Assembly: GCF_039851975.1 (NCBI RefSeq)
Contig: NZ_CP156660.1
Location: 1,803,035 to 1,867,034 of the forward strand
DNA: 64,000 nt
Source: Desulfoscipio sp. XC116
GTDB taxonomy: Bacteria; Bacillota; Desulfotomaculia; Desulfotomaculales; Desulfallaceae
Direction: 5' to 3'
Both the position numbers and the translations under genes were made by a program. Positions 17,137 to 25,378 of the stretch are shown piece by piece. Below the pieces are notes generated by a model, which was not told where the DNA came from, did no database searches, and saw only the letters and a program-made list of their open reading frames with translations. The number at the start of each line of letters is the position of its first letter. Positions within the stretch are counted from its first letter, which is position 1.

Positions 17137-18291
17137 CTATTTTTCCGCCAGGGTAATGGTCACATTTTTCTTGGTTCCGCTTCTTTCGATCACCAAGACA
17201 ATCTTATCGCCTATTTTGCTTTTTTCAATGATGCTGGTGATATCACCGGCGGCCGTGATCTTTTGTCCATTGATGGATAAAATGGCGTCGCCCTGCGCCA
17301 ATCCCGCTTTTTCCGCGGGCGACCCGGGCATTACACCGGACAGCACGGCTCCCTCGCTGCTTTGCAGGCCCAGTTGTTTAGCTAGGTCGGCGTTTAAAGT
17401 CTGGATATATACTCCCATATAAGGGCGGGATACCTTACCATTTTCTATCAATGTATCCAGTACGGATTTAACCGTATTGACCGGGATGGCAAAACCAATA
17501 CCCTGAGCGCCGGCATTTACGGCGGTGTTGATACCGATTACCCGGCCGGACAGGTTTAAAAGCGGTCCGCCGCTGTTGCCCGGGTTAATGGAAGCGTCAG
17601 TTTGGAGCAGGTTTTTGTACTGCCGGTCTTCTACCTGCACAGGCCGACCTTTGGCGCTGATGACGCCGGTAGTGACGGTATGGTCGAGTCCGTATGGATT
17701 GCCGATGGCAATAACCCATTCGCCCACCTTGATGTTGTCATCGTTACCCAGCTCCAGGTAGGGCAGTTCTTTATTTGCACTAATTTTAAGAACTGCCAAA
17801 TCCAGCTCGGCATCTGAGCCAATTATTTTTGCAGTCAACGGTTTCTCCTGATCATTGATATATACTTTGATTTCTGTAGCTCCGCTGATTACGTGTTCGT
17901 TGGTCAATACATAACCATCATCACTGATAATAAATCCGGATCCCATACCCTGGCGCACGTCCGGTTCTATTTTATAAGGTCCGGGAGTGCCGAAAAATTC
18001 ACGGAAAAACGGGTCGTTAAAGAAAGGGTCAATACGCTGGGTATTGCTTTTTTGCAAGGTCTCAATTTTTACCACCGCAGGGCTGGTTTTAGCCACAGTG
18101 TTCGCAATTATGTCCGTGCCCACCGGTGATACGGCGGTCTTTACGTTTTGTGCCGCGCTGGTTGCCGCAAGTGCGGGGTTAAAACCATCCCTGGGGAAAT
18201 ACAAAAACACTCCCCCCAGCAAAGCGGCTTCCAGTACCAGCGCCGCCAAAATGCCAATTAATGTAGTACGGAAAGATTTGTCCCTGGTCAT
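17137..18291 (-). CDS. HtrA/DegP-like S1C serine protease with PDZ domain
   Basis: A membrane-anchored protease of 384 residues. One N-terminal signal anchor (about 10-32) is followed by the trypsin-like domain with catalytic His in LTNEHVIS, Asp in ELDLAVLKI and Ser in NPGNSGGPLL, then one PDZ domain (about 290-380). Such proteins degrade misfolded exported proteins. GGGGGATT precedes ATG 18291. The gene begins a cluster htrA-regulator-kinase, so the two-component system probably senses envelope stress and controls this protease. Confidence 0.93.
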   Translation of the reverse strand: MTRDKSFRTTLIGILAALVLEAALLGGVFLYFPRDGFNPALAATSAAQNVKTAVSPVGTDIIANTVAKTSPAVVKIETLQKSNTQRIDPFFNDPFFREFFGTPGPYKIEPDVRQGMGSGFIISDDGYVLTNEHVISGATEIKVYINDQEKPLTAKIIGSDAELDLAVLKISANKELPYLELGNDDNIKVGEWVIAIGNPYGLDHTVTTGVISAKGRPVQVEDRQYKNLLQTDASINPGNSGGPLLNLSGRVIGINTAVNAGAQGIGFAIPVNTVKSVLDTLIENGKVSRPYMGVYIQTLNADLAKQLGLQSSEGAVLSGVMPGSPAEKAGLAQGDAILSINGQKITAAGDITSIIEKSKIGDKIVLVIERSGTKKNVTITLAEK

Positions 18292-18359
18292 TATTAATCC
18301 CCCTTGCTTGTTTTTTCCCGACAACCTAATAATGACAGGGTAAGCTGAAAAAGGCATGA

Positions 18360-18389
18360 ATAAAAGATTAAAATTTTTTAATCTTTTAT
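18360..18389 (-). terminator. terminator of the nitroreductase gene
   Basis: A perfect 14-bp AT-rich stem (ATAAAAGATTAAAA with its complement) and a two-base loop, with T runs on both sides. It lies 37 bases past the nitroreductase stop and ahead of htrA. Confidence 0.6.
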
Positions 18390-18425
18390 TTTTGTGCAAC
18401 TTATCCCGACTAAAGCACTTAAGCA

Positions 18426-19031
18426 CTAAACCTCCTGCATCAAGTCGTCTATCGGCAGCCTGGGCCTCGGTGCCGGTTTCTGGTCCGCATATCCGAGCGG
18501 AACCAGTGCCACCACCTGTATATTTTCGCCCAGTTCCAATACTCTCCTGACACCGCTTTGTTTAAACATCATAATCCAGCAAGTACCCAGCCCAAGATCG
18601 GTGGCCCGTAAAATTAAATGTTCAATGGCAATGGCGCAGTTAGTCGAAGCATAGGCCCGAAGAGCTTTTTCGTCCATGGCCTGGCGCCGTTTCATGTATT
18701 CATCGCCGCTGATGTTCTCTAAATCCGTACCGGTAAAGGCCCCTGCCTCAACCAGCTCCTTAATGCGCTGCGGGGTATGCTTGTAGGCGGTAAGGTCTAT
18801 GCAGCAGGCCACAACCACCGGTGCGCTAGTGACAAATTTTAATGTGTGCTCGGCCAGCTGTTGGCGTTTTTCCGCACTTTTGACCAGCACGAACCGCCAG
18901 GGCTGCAGGTTGGTGCCCGATGGAGCAAGCCGGGCCGCCTCCAGTATTTCATGGATATATTCGTCAGGTACCGGTTCAGGCTTGTATTTGCGGATACTTC
19001 TTCGTTTGCGAATTACTTCCATAAATTCCAT
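18426..19031 (-). CDS. nitroreductase-family FMN oxidoreductase
   Basis: A 201-residue flavoprotein of the NfsA/NfsB-like fold. The N-terminus has IRKRRSIRKYKPEPVPDEYI, whose Arg and Lys residues hold FMN phosphate, followed by LEAARLAPSGTNLQPWRF, and the C-terminal part has the IEHLILRATDLGLGTCWI dimer/FMN segment. It reduces nitroaromatics, quinones or similar electrophiles with NAD(P)H; physiological substrate unknown. GGGGAGG lies seven bases before the ATG. It is a single-gene unit between perR/fur and htrA. Confidence 0.88.
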   Translation of the reverse strand: MEFMEVIRKRRSIRKYKPEPVPDEYIHEILEAARLAPSGTNLQPWRFVLVKSAEKRQQLAEHTLKFVTSAPVVVACCIDLTAYKHTPQRIKELVEAGAFTGTDLENISGDEYMKRRQAMDEKALRAYASTNCAIAIEHLILRATDLGLGTCWIMMFKQSGVRRVLELGENIQVVALVPLGYADQKPAPRPRLPIDDLMQEV

Positions 19032-19222
19032 AGGTCAGCCTCCCCACTGAGTATTTGCTTAAGTATGTGCAGTAGTACAAGAACTAATAAAGGTAGGTAC
19101 TACTTGCTATTATGTCAGTAATTGGCATATTTTACCCATTAAGATCCATTAAGATAAAGAGTCTATTAATAAAAAAAAGCAGAGATGAAATGATTCGACT
19201 TGCATATCTTCCCCGGGTTTAT

Positions 19223-19639
19223 TTAGTTAGATTTACCGTACTTCGTGCTGCTGCAGTATTTGCACTTTCCGTACAGGTACAGAGAAAAGCTGTCAATGTT
19301 AAAACCATCCACTTGGTTGGGGACAGGTAGATCCTCCAGAGCGATATCCAAATCGTAAACTCTCTGGCACTGGTGACAAAGGAAGTGGCAATGTGGACGG
19401 GGGTTGGGGTCAAAACGACGTCTCTGGGGGTCAATACTTATCTCCTGAATTTCACCGGCTCTGGCCAGTGCCTCCAGGGTGTTGTATACGGTGGCCGCAG
19501 AAAGCGAAGGGTATTCCGGCTTTAATTCCCGGTATATTTCCTCAGCCGACGGGTGGCTTGTATTGCCGTCAAGCAAGTGCATGATTGCCATGCGCTGCGG
19601 TGTAGCCCTTAGGCCGAGTTTTTTGAGTTTTTTAATCAT
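19223..19639 (-). CDS. Fur-family regulator, PerR-like
   Basis: A 138-residue metalloregulator: winged helix with LRATPQRMAIMHLLD and SAATVYNTLEALARAGEI, a RRRFDPNPRPHCHFLC metal loop, and two CxxC zinc motifs (CHQC and CKYC). Short length, Asp in the FDPNP loop and an Asp after RVY favour a PerR-type peroxide sensor over Fur or Zur, but this is not certain. It may control nearby oxidative-stress genes such as the nitroreductase. Confidence 0.85.
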   Translation of the reverse strand: MIKKLKKLGLRATPQRMAIMHLLDGNTSHPSAEEIYRELKPEYPSLSAATVYNTLEALARAGEIQEISIDPQRRRFDPNPRPHCHFLCHQCQRVYDLDIALEDLPVPNQVDGFNIDSFSLYLYGKCKYCSSTKYGKSN

Positions 19640-19859
19640 AGCTTTAATCCCTCAGCAATTTTATTTTTAGTTTAGCATGCTATGTTATAACAATAGCACG
19701 CTTGTATGCAATCCTTCTTTTGTATTTTTTAATATATTATATTAGTTTATAAATAAAATAAGATAGATTTTATTATTTGTCAATAACATAGTTTTAACTT
19801 ATGATTATTATGCAACAAAAAAGCGTGAGTAAATACTATAAGGCTTGCCTATATTAGAA

Positions 19860-19988
19860 CACCATCCAGGGTGTCGGCATCACATCAAAGCCCCTGTGGC
19901 CGGCAAGGAATACCGGAGGCCGGTTGAGAAATCGTTAATGCTCCATTTGTAGTCCCGATGTTCAGCTTTAGCTGAACAAGTTCGCCGC
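19860..19988 (+). mobile_element. possible TnpB 3' end plus IS605-like right end, copy C
   Basis: In a 508-base gap, plus-strand frame near 19868-19945 reads GCRHHIKAPVAGKEYRRPVE before a stop, which resembles the degenerate C-terminus of IS1341/TnpB proteins. It is followed at 19949-19987 by the same palindrome found in copies A and B (TGTTCAGCTTTAGCTGAACA) and an AAGTTC end. The order coding end then hairpin is that of an IS605 right end with its guide RNA. The rest of the gap (19640-19860) is AT-rich and shows no gene. Confidence 0.4.
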
Positions 19989-20147
19989 CAATTTTAAATA
20001 TTCTAAATTATTAATAATAAAATAAAGGGATTTGTCCTACCGGTGTTTAATCAATTTAAAAAGAACAGGAGGTGAGTGCTGTTTCGCTGCCATAATCTTA
20101 GTCGACTTTTATATTTCGGCTATTAGGCGGCAGAACAGTCAAGTAAT

Positions 20148-20933
20148 ATGTCATTTGAATATCTATTATATGATCAAAAAGATAAAATAGGTTATATAAG
20201 TCTCAATCGACCTGAGAAACGCAATGCATTATCCAAAGGGTTATTGGAAGAATTGGCTGGACTTTTAGCTGTTGTTGGTGCCGAAATAATAACTGAAAAG
20301 AGAGTTAATGTGATCGTTATCAAGGGCATAGGCCAAGCATTTTCTGCCGGACACGATCTTAAAGAAGTGTATGAAAGTAATCCCCAAGAACTGCTGCAGC
20401 TTTTCCAGGCATGCTACAAAACCATGCAGGCTATCCGGGATACTGGGCAGCCGGTAATTGCCCAGGTGCGCGGTATAGCTACCGCGGCCGGCTGTCAGCT
20501 GGCCGCCGCATGTGACCTGGCGGTAGCCTCCGAGGATGCCATGTTTGGTACGCCAGGGGTGAAAATTGGTCTTTTCTGCAGTACCCCGGCTGTTTTTTTA
20601 AGCAGAAATATCGGTCGAAAAAAAGCTATGGAAATGCTCTTGACCGGTGCCTTAATGCCCGCCCGGGAGGCTTTGATCTATGGGCTGGTGAATAAAGTAG
20701 TGCCGACAGAAGAATTGGACCGTGCCACTGAACAGATGGCGGCCACTATAGCTGATTATAGCACTTCGGCCATCGCTATAGGGAAAAAGGCATTCTACCG
20801 TCAAATTAACATGGAGGACTTCCAGGCTTTAAACTACGCCAGTGAAGTAATCACCTTGAACAGTACTACCAAAGACGCTCGTGAGGGTATTAGTGCATTT
20901 ATAGAAAAAAGACATCCTAAGTGGACAGATTAA
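20148..20933 (+). CDS. enoyl-CoA hydratase/isomerase-family protein (ECHDC3-like)
   Basis: A 261-residue crotonase-fold protein beginning with the usual NRPEKRNALS strand and the oxyanion segment FSAGHDLKE. The two acidic residues needed for hydration are not conserved: GIATAAGCQLAA has Gln where hydratases carry Glu, and FGTPGVKIGLFCS replaces the PE-V-x-L-G Glu. That pattern is the one of ECHDC3-like proteins, so a standard enoyl-CoA hydratase reaction is unlikely; it may bind or rearrange another acyl-CoA. It is the only plus-strand gene in the fatty-acid island and has no clear ribosome-binding site ahead of ATG 20148. Confidence 0.8.
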   Translation: MSFEYLLYDQKDKIGYISLNRPEKRNALSKGLLEELAGLLAVVGAEIITEKRVNVIVIKGIGQAFSAGHDLKEVYESNPQELLQLFQACYKTMQAIRDTGQPVIAQVRGIATAAGCQLAAACDLAVASEDAMFGTPGVKIGLFCSTPAVFLSRNIGRKKAMEMLLTGALMPAREALIYGLVNKVVPTEELDRATEQMAATIADYSTSAIAIGKKAFYRQINMEDFQALNYASEVITLNSTTKDAREGISAFIEKRHPKWTD

Positions 20934-21000
20934 GATGGAATAATTAGACTCATTGCCTGACATTTAGTAGCCCGGGATTTGTTAGAAGAAGATGATTGAA

Positions 21001-21038
21001 ATCAAGCCCCGGCGAAATAACGTTGGGGCTTGATTTAT
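21001..21038 (+). terminator. terminator of the ECHDC3-like gene
   Basis: ATCAAGCCCC at 21001-21010 pairs with GGGGCTTGAT at 21025-21034 across a 14-base loop and runs into TTATCTT. Confidence 0.75.
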
Positions 21039-21085
21039 CTTAGTTGTGCCCGGCATGGGCATAGTCTGGCGGGTGAAAATCACGA

Positions 21086-21410
21086 GTGCGGGTTGATAGT
21101 GCCAAACACACAGCCAAAGGCAAGGGTGTTCATCGCGAGGTGAAGGCGTGGTGCTATAAAGGGGATTTTATCAAAATCCCTATGACGTGGTGGCGTAATT
21201 CAGCCAGCCAATTTGTAAATATGGCATTGTCTAGCGGTTGGTTTGATGAGATTGGATTAGTTAGCTTAGTTTTGTACAAGGTCGGCATTTTGCATCATTT
21301 CCGAGAGGGGGTGACTGGAGTTTATCAGTAGCCGTATACGAGGCCCGTACGTGCTGGTTTCGTGAGGTGGATAACGCTGCAGTAATCACTGCGGCGCTAC
21401 CCTAGTCGAT
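21086..21410 (+). mobile_element. degenerate group II intron remnant
   Basis: The 5' end reads GTGCGGG, matching the GUGYG start of group II introns, and the following 230 bases resemble domain I. At 21331-21366 a domain V-like sequence (AGCCGTATACGAGGCCCGTA) appears, then a domain VI-like hairpin with CTGCAGTAATCACTGCGG and a tail CTACCCTAGTCGAT. The reverse transcriptase and most of the core are missing, so splicing is not expected. An open frame inside (81 codons) is not regarded as a gene. Confidence 0.45.
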
Positions 21411-21415
21411 TAAGC

Positions 21416-21835
21416 CTATATAGCCGGAATAAATTTAAAACCGTACCTGGTTACTCCTTCTTCTTCATATATCTTTCTGAATACGGCCTTCACCGGCATA
21501 CCGATGGTAAGTCCCTCTTCAGGGGGATTAACCACCTGGGCTATCACCCGGGGGCCTTCTTCCAATTGCACAATAGCCACGGGATAGCTGCCTTTGCAGT
21601 GTGCTTCGGCGGCAAACTCCGGCGGAGCCCCGCCACCGGCAATGATGGTGTATGAATATATTGTACCCCTGCCGCTGAGCTGCACATTTTCAAAGGTTGT
21701 ACCCTGAGAACAGTATTTACATACCGCTTTGGAAGGGAAATTAACCTTGCCGCAGGACCGGCAGCGCTGGCCGATCAGCCGGTAGCGCTGGGGAACCGCC
21801 CTTTGGTACATGGGAATGGATATATGAGCGCCCAT
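21416..21835 (-). CDS. zinc-ribbon/OB-fold (DUF35) acyl-CoA-binding partner protein
   Basis: A 139-residue protein with an N-terminal rubredoxin-like zinc ribbon (CRSCG...CKYC at about 27-45) and a C-terminal OB fold (GTIYSYTII, YPVAIVQLEEGPRVIAQV). Proteins of this type form complexes with thiolases and HMG-CoA-synthase-like proteins and channel or hold CoA esters, as seen in archaeal HMG-CoA synthesis and in BbsA of toluene degradation. It is the last gene of a four-gene unit with exactly such partners. GAGGTGATTAA precedes the ATG. Confidence 0.85.
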   Translation of the reverse strand: MGAHISIPMYQRAVPQRYRLIGQRCRSCGKVNFPSKAVCKYCSQGTTFENVQLSGRGTIYSYTIIAGGGAPPEFAAEAHCKGSYPVAIVQLEEGPRVIAQVVNPPEEGLTIGMPVKAVFRKIYEEEGVTRYGFKFIPAI

Positions 21836-21844
21836 TTAATCACC

Positions 21845-22852
21845 TCAGATACTTTTTTTCAGTTTAAGATATTGAACGTAGCTGATATATTTTTTATATT
21901 CCAGCGCTGCCCGCCAGGGATTCGTTTCTGTCGTTACTGCTTGATTTAAGTTAAAACTCAGCGCCTGACTGCCCGAACCGGAACCATATGAACAAACTAT
22001 TATGCTGTCTCCGGCGGCGGCTGCTTCCAGTACCCGGCAAAGTGCCAACAGCGGTGATGCGGCCCCGGTATCACCCAGTTGGGCGTAAACTTGGCTTTCT
22101 TTTAATTGCTCCTCGCTGCAGCCCATTTTTTTGCCCAGTGCCGCAGCAGTTTTAGCGTCGCTCTGGTGTAATATAACGTGGTTATAATCGGCCAGGCCCC
22201 GGCCGGTTTTACTTACCAGGCCCGTCACCGCTGCTTTGACTGTTGCATTATAATCCTTTGCGGCATAAGCTTTGACACCGATATCACGGATATCCGTTTC
22301 ACCCGGCAGCCGGTAGCGCAGTCCCATAGCTTCATTTGAGCAGGCATAAACTGCCTCAAAAGTCAGCCCCGGCTTATTCTTGGCCAGCACGAATGCACAG
22401 GCACCGGCACCAAAGCCATGTTCTATATCCATATCTGCTCCTGAGGCGGGCGCATCGGATATGATCACCAGTGCGTAAGGCCGGTCCGTCTGCTCCATGA
22501 GACCCAGGGCTGATAGTATAGCTTGTGTACCTGCTGTAGTGGAATTGGCATGTTGGGCGGTTAAAACGTTATTATTCAAGCCCAGCGCTTCCACTACGGT
22601 GCCCGACATTTCTTTTTCCTGGTAGGGAAAATGCGTAGAAGCCAGGGTCAGCACGCCCACGCATGATATATCCAAGCCCGCCAGCGCATTCCGGGCCGCT
22701 TCCACGGCCATAGTGGTAACGTCCTCATCTATGTCCAGCACTGTTTTTTCCCGCATACCGGCAGAGCAGCCGCCCAGGGCATTTAGATATTCGTCTCTTT
22801 TAATGCGCAGGTACGGCAGGTAAACTCCGTAAGACATGATACTCTTAGCCAT
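21845..22852 (-). CDS. HMG-CoA synthase/KAS III-like protein without the expected catalytic Cys
   Basis: A 335-residue thiolase-fold protein of the archaeal HMG-CoA synthase type. It starts SYGVYLPYLRIKRDE and contains DEDVTTMAVEAARNAL, FGAGACAFVLA and a C-terminal SYGSGSGSQALSF. Where active synthases have Cys (A-C-x-A-G-T), this protein reads NSTTAGTQA, with Thr or Ser instead, so acyl transfer by the normal mechanism looks impossible. A structural or CoA-binding role with the thiolase and DUF35 protein is therefore likely. Its ATG overlaps the thiolase stop (TGATG), showing translational coupling. Confidence 0.78.
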   Translation of the reverse strand: MAKSIMSYGVYLPYLRIKRDEYLNALGGCSAGMREKTVLDIDEDVTTMAVEAARNALAGLDISCVGVLTLASTHFPYQEKEMSGTVVEALGLNNNVLTAQHANSTTAGTQAILSALGLMEQTDRPYALVIISDAPASGADMDIEHGFGAGACAFVLAKNKPGLTFEAVYACSNEAMGLRYRLPGETDIRDIGVKAYAAKDYNATVKAAVTGLVSKTGRGLADYNHVILHQSDAKTAAALGKKMGCSEEQLKESQVYAQLGDTGAASPLLALCRVLEAAAAGDSIIVCSYGSGSGSQALSFNLNQAVTTETNPWRAALEYKKYISYVQYLKLKKSI

Positions 22853-24030
22853 CAGGCATCCCCCCTCTGGTAGATGAATACCGCGGCTGTTCCACCGGAA
22901 CCACCTACATTGTGGGATAAAGCGTACCTGGCGTTTTTAATCTGTCTGCCGGGCTCTTTGGCCTCGCCACGCAGCTGCTTAAATATTTCAACCGCCATAC
23001 CGCAGCCGGTGGCGCCAATGGGGTGTCCCTTGGCCTTCAGCCCACCGCTGTTGTTAACCGGCAATTTGCCGTCCCGCTGGGTAATGCCTTCTTCCAGCAG
23101 GTATTGGGCCCGGCCTTCTTCGGCAAAGCCCAGGTCGGCATAAGCCAATATCTCGGCAATGGTAAAGCAATCATGCACCTCGGCAAAATCTATGTCATTG
23201 GGCCCTACACCGGCTTGCTGATAGGCTTCCGCGGCGGCCTTACGGGTAGCTGACAGCCTGGTCATACTGTCCCTGTCGTGAATAGCCAGGAAGTCGCTGG
23301 CTGCCCCGAAACCTTTTAAATAAACCGGTTTATCAGTAAACTCACGGGCTATTTGGGCATTGCAGAGCAGCACGGCTGCAGCGCCGTCAGTGGTTGGACT
23401 GCAGTCCCATACGTTAAACGGATAGGCCACGGGCACGCCTTTCACAGCCTGCTCTACAGTAATCTCTTTACGGAATTGTGCTTTGGGGTTGGCCACTGCG
23501 TGGCGGTGGTTTTTCACCGCCACCATCGACAGGTGTTCTCTTTTTAGCCCGTAGTCATGCATATATCGGGCCGCCATTAAGGCATAAATTCCGGCAAATG
23601 TAGACCCGGCCAGGCGCTCGAATTCCGTATCTCCGGATACGCCCAGCCAGTAGCGGCCTTTACTGGAGGATACATCCCGCATTTTTTCCACGCCCGCGGC
23701 CAGCACCAGGTCAACCTTACCCGAGGCCACGGCACAGGCGGCATTATACAAAGCATACCCGCCCGAGGCACAGGCGTTTTCAATTCTCACGGCGTTTACA
23801 TGGGGCAGGCCCACGTGGCCCATAAGCAACGGGGCCAGCTGTCCCAGCTGAAATCCGCTGCCTGCGCTCAAGCTGCCTATATAAGCAGCCCCAATTCTTT
23901 GCTGATCCAGGCCCCGGTCCACGCTTTGCAGCATTTCCAGATAGGCTTCCGCAAACAATTCTTTAACACCCTTGCCGGGAAAATCGCCGTAACGGGTTTG
24001 CCCGGCGCCAATAATGGCTACACTTTCCAC
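22852..24030 (-). CDS. SCP-x-type thiolase
   Basis: A 392-residue thiolase of the SCP-x/archaeal branch. The acylated Cys is in RIENACASGGYAL (about residue 88), and the two other catalytic motifs are EVHDCF and KGHPIGATGCG near the C-terminus, with a final HNVGGSGGTAAVF. It should split or form a beta-ketoacyl-CoA. It begins at GTG 24030 behind AAGGTGAG and is coupled to the HMG-CoA-synthase-like gene. With the DUF35 protein it resembles BbsAB-type thiolase complexes that act on unusual substituted acyl-CoAs. Confidence 0.88.
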   Translation of the reverse strand: MESVAIIGAGQTRYGDFPGKGVKELFAEAYLEMLQSVDRGLDQQRIGAAYIGSLSAGSGFQLGQLAPLLMGHVGLPHVNAVRIENACASGGYALYNAACAVASGKVDLVLAAGVEKMRDVSSSKGRYWLGVSGDTEFERLAGSTFAGIYALMAARYMHDYGLKREHLSMVAVKNHRHAVANPKAQFRKEITVEQAVKGVPVAYPFNVWDCSPTTDGAAAVLLCNAQIAREFTDKPVYLKGFGAASDFLAIHDRDSMTRLSATRKAAAEAYQQAGVGPNDIDFAEVHDCFTIAEILAYADLGFAEEGRAQYLLEEGITQRDGKLPVNNSGGLKAKGHPIGATGCGMAVEIFKQLRGEAKEPGRQIKNARYALSHNVGGSGGTAAVFIYQRGDA

Positions 24031-24060
24031 CCGGTCTCACCTTCTTTCTCACTGAAGAGA

Positions 24061-25215
24061 TTATATTTCCAATTCTTTAAGCAGTCTGCCGGCTATGACC
24101 ATACGCTGTATTTCGTTGGTCCCTTCGTATATACGGGTAAGCCTGGCGTCCCGGTAAAAACGTTCTACCGGAAATTCCTTCATGTAACCCATGCCGCCGT
24201 GTATCTGGACTGCTTTATCGACCACTCTGCCCAGGGCTTCCGAAGCAAATAGTTTGACCATTGGTCCTTCTTTAATCACGGGCATGTTTTGGTCCACCAT
24301 CCAGGCCACTCTGTAGGTCAGCGCCCGGGCAGCTTCGGTATCGGTGGCCATTTCCGCCAGCATCCACTGGATAGCCTGGAAACCGGCAATTGGTCTGCCG
24401 AACTGCACTCGCTGCTGGGCATATTTGGCCGACAGCTCAATTAATTTATCACAGGCGCCTACACAGCGAGCCCCCAGAGCCACCCGGCCTTTGCTTAAGA
24501 TTCGCAGGGCACTGGCATAGCCTTTGCCAACAATCCCCAATACATTTTCTTTGGGCACTTCACAATCTTCAAAGATGATTTCCGAAGTATGTGAACCGCG
24601 CAGGCCCATTTTCTTTTCAATGGTGCCAATGGAAAAGCCGGGAAAGTCTTTTTCCACGATAAAGGCGGTATAGCCTCCCCGGGCTCCTTTTTCTTTATCC
24701 GTTACGGCGATCACGGTAAATACCCTTGCCTCCGGGGCATTGGTGATAAAGTGTTTCATACCGTTTAAAATCCATTTATCGCCCTTTAAAACGGCGGTAG
24801 TTTTCATATTGGCCGCATCCGATCCGGAATCAGGCTCGGTGAGGCCAAAGGCCCCTATTTTATCACCGCTGGCCAGGCCAGGCAGGTATTTTTTCTTTAA
24901 TTCATCGTTGGCCAGCTCCACAATACCGGTAGTACCGATGCCCGTATGAGCGCCGATAAGAGTGGTAAAGCTCATATTGGCCCGGCCCAGTTCCTCCAGC
25001 AGCAGGCATTTTTCCAGCATGTTGATGCCCAGGCCACCGTACTGCTCGGGTATGCTCATCCCAAACAAGCCCATTTCCTTGGCCTGGTCGATGAGGTGCC
25101 GGGGGATATGGTCTTCTTCTTCAATTTGTTGGGCACAGGGCTCAACTTCGTTATCCACAAAATCGCGGATAGTACGCTTCATATCTTTTATTTCATCAGA
25201 TAAGCTAAAATCCAT
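24061..25215 (-). CDS. acyl-CoA dehydrogenase (short/medium-chain type)
   Basis: A 384-residue flavoenzyme of standard length. Signature one GAFGLTEPDSGSDAAN and signature two IHGGMGYMKEFPVERFYRD are present; the catalytic base is the Glu in YEGTNEIQRMVIAGRLL near the C-terminus. It oxidises an acyl-CoA to the 2-enoyl-CoA and passes electrons to ETF (no etf gene is in the window). AAGGAGG precedes ATG 25215. It heads the unit with the thiolase, HMG-CoA-synthase-like and DUF35 genes, 163 bases behind the crotonase gene. Confidence 0.93.
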   Translation of the reverse strand: MDFSLSDEIKDMKRTIRDFVDNEVEPCAQQIEEEDHIPRHLIDQAKEMGLFGMSIPEQYGGLGINMLEKCLLLEELGRANMSFTTLIGAHTGIGTTGIVELANDELKKKYLPGLASGDKIGAFGLTEPDSGSDAANMKTTAVLKGDKWILNGMKHFITNAPEARVFTVIAVTDKEKGARGGYTAFIVEKDFPGFSIGTIEKKMGLRGSHTSEIIFEDCEVPKENVLGIVGKGYASALRILSKGRVALGARCVGACDKLIELSAKYAQQRVQFGRPIAGFQAIQWMLAEMATDTEAARALTYRVAWMVDQNMPVIKEGPMVKLFASEALGRVVDKAVQIHGGMGYMKEFPVERFYRDARLTRIYEGTNEIQRMVIAGRLLKELEI

Positions 25216-25280
25216 GATTACAGCCCTCCTTTTTATCATTTCATTGATTAAGTGCTCTACCAATAAAATATAAGTAAATA

Positions 25281-25345
25281 AGGCAAGCGATGCCTTCGCT
25301 GTATAACGTATAACGGACAGGCACCGCGCTGCTTTGCCTTATGTT
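25281..25345. repeat. imperfect long inverted repeat upstream of the acyl-CoA dehydrogenase gene
   Basis: TAAGGCAAGC at about 25279 faces GCTTTGCCTTA at about 25335 around a 45-base centre with a tandem TATAACG. It could be a terminator/attenuator between two parts of the operon or an operator. Confidence 0.35.
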
Positions 25346-25378
25346 ATTTTGTATGTTCGTGACCACAATTCTTTGCTT

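Noticed and set aside
21086-21331. 81-codon open frame on the plus strand
   Set aside because: No ribosome-binding site, and it coincides with the domain I-like part of a group II intron remnant.
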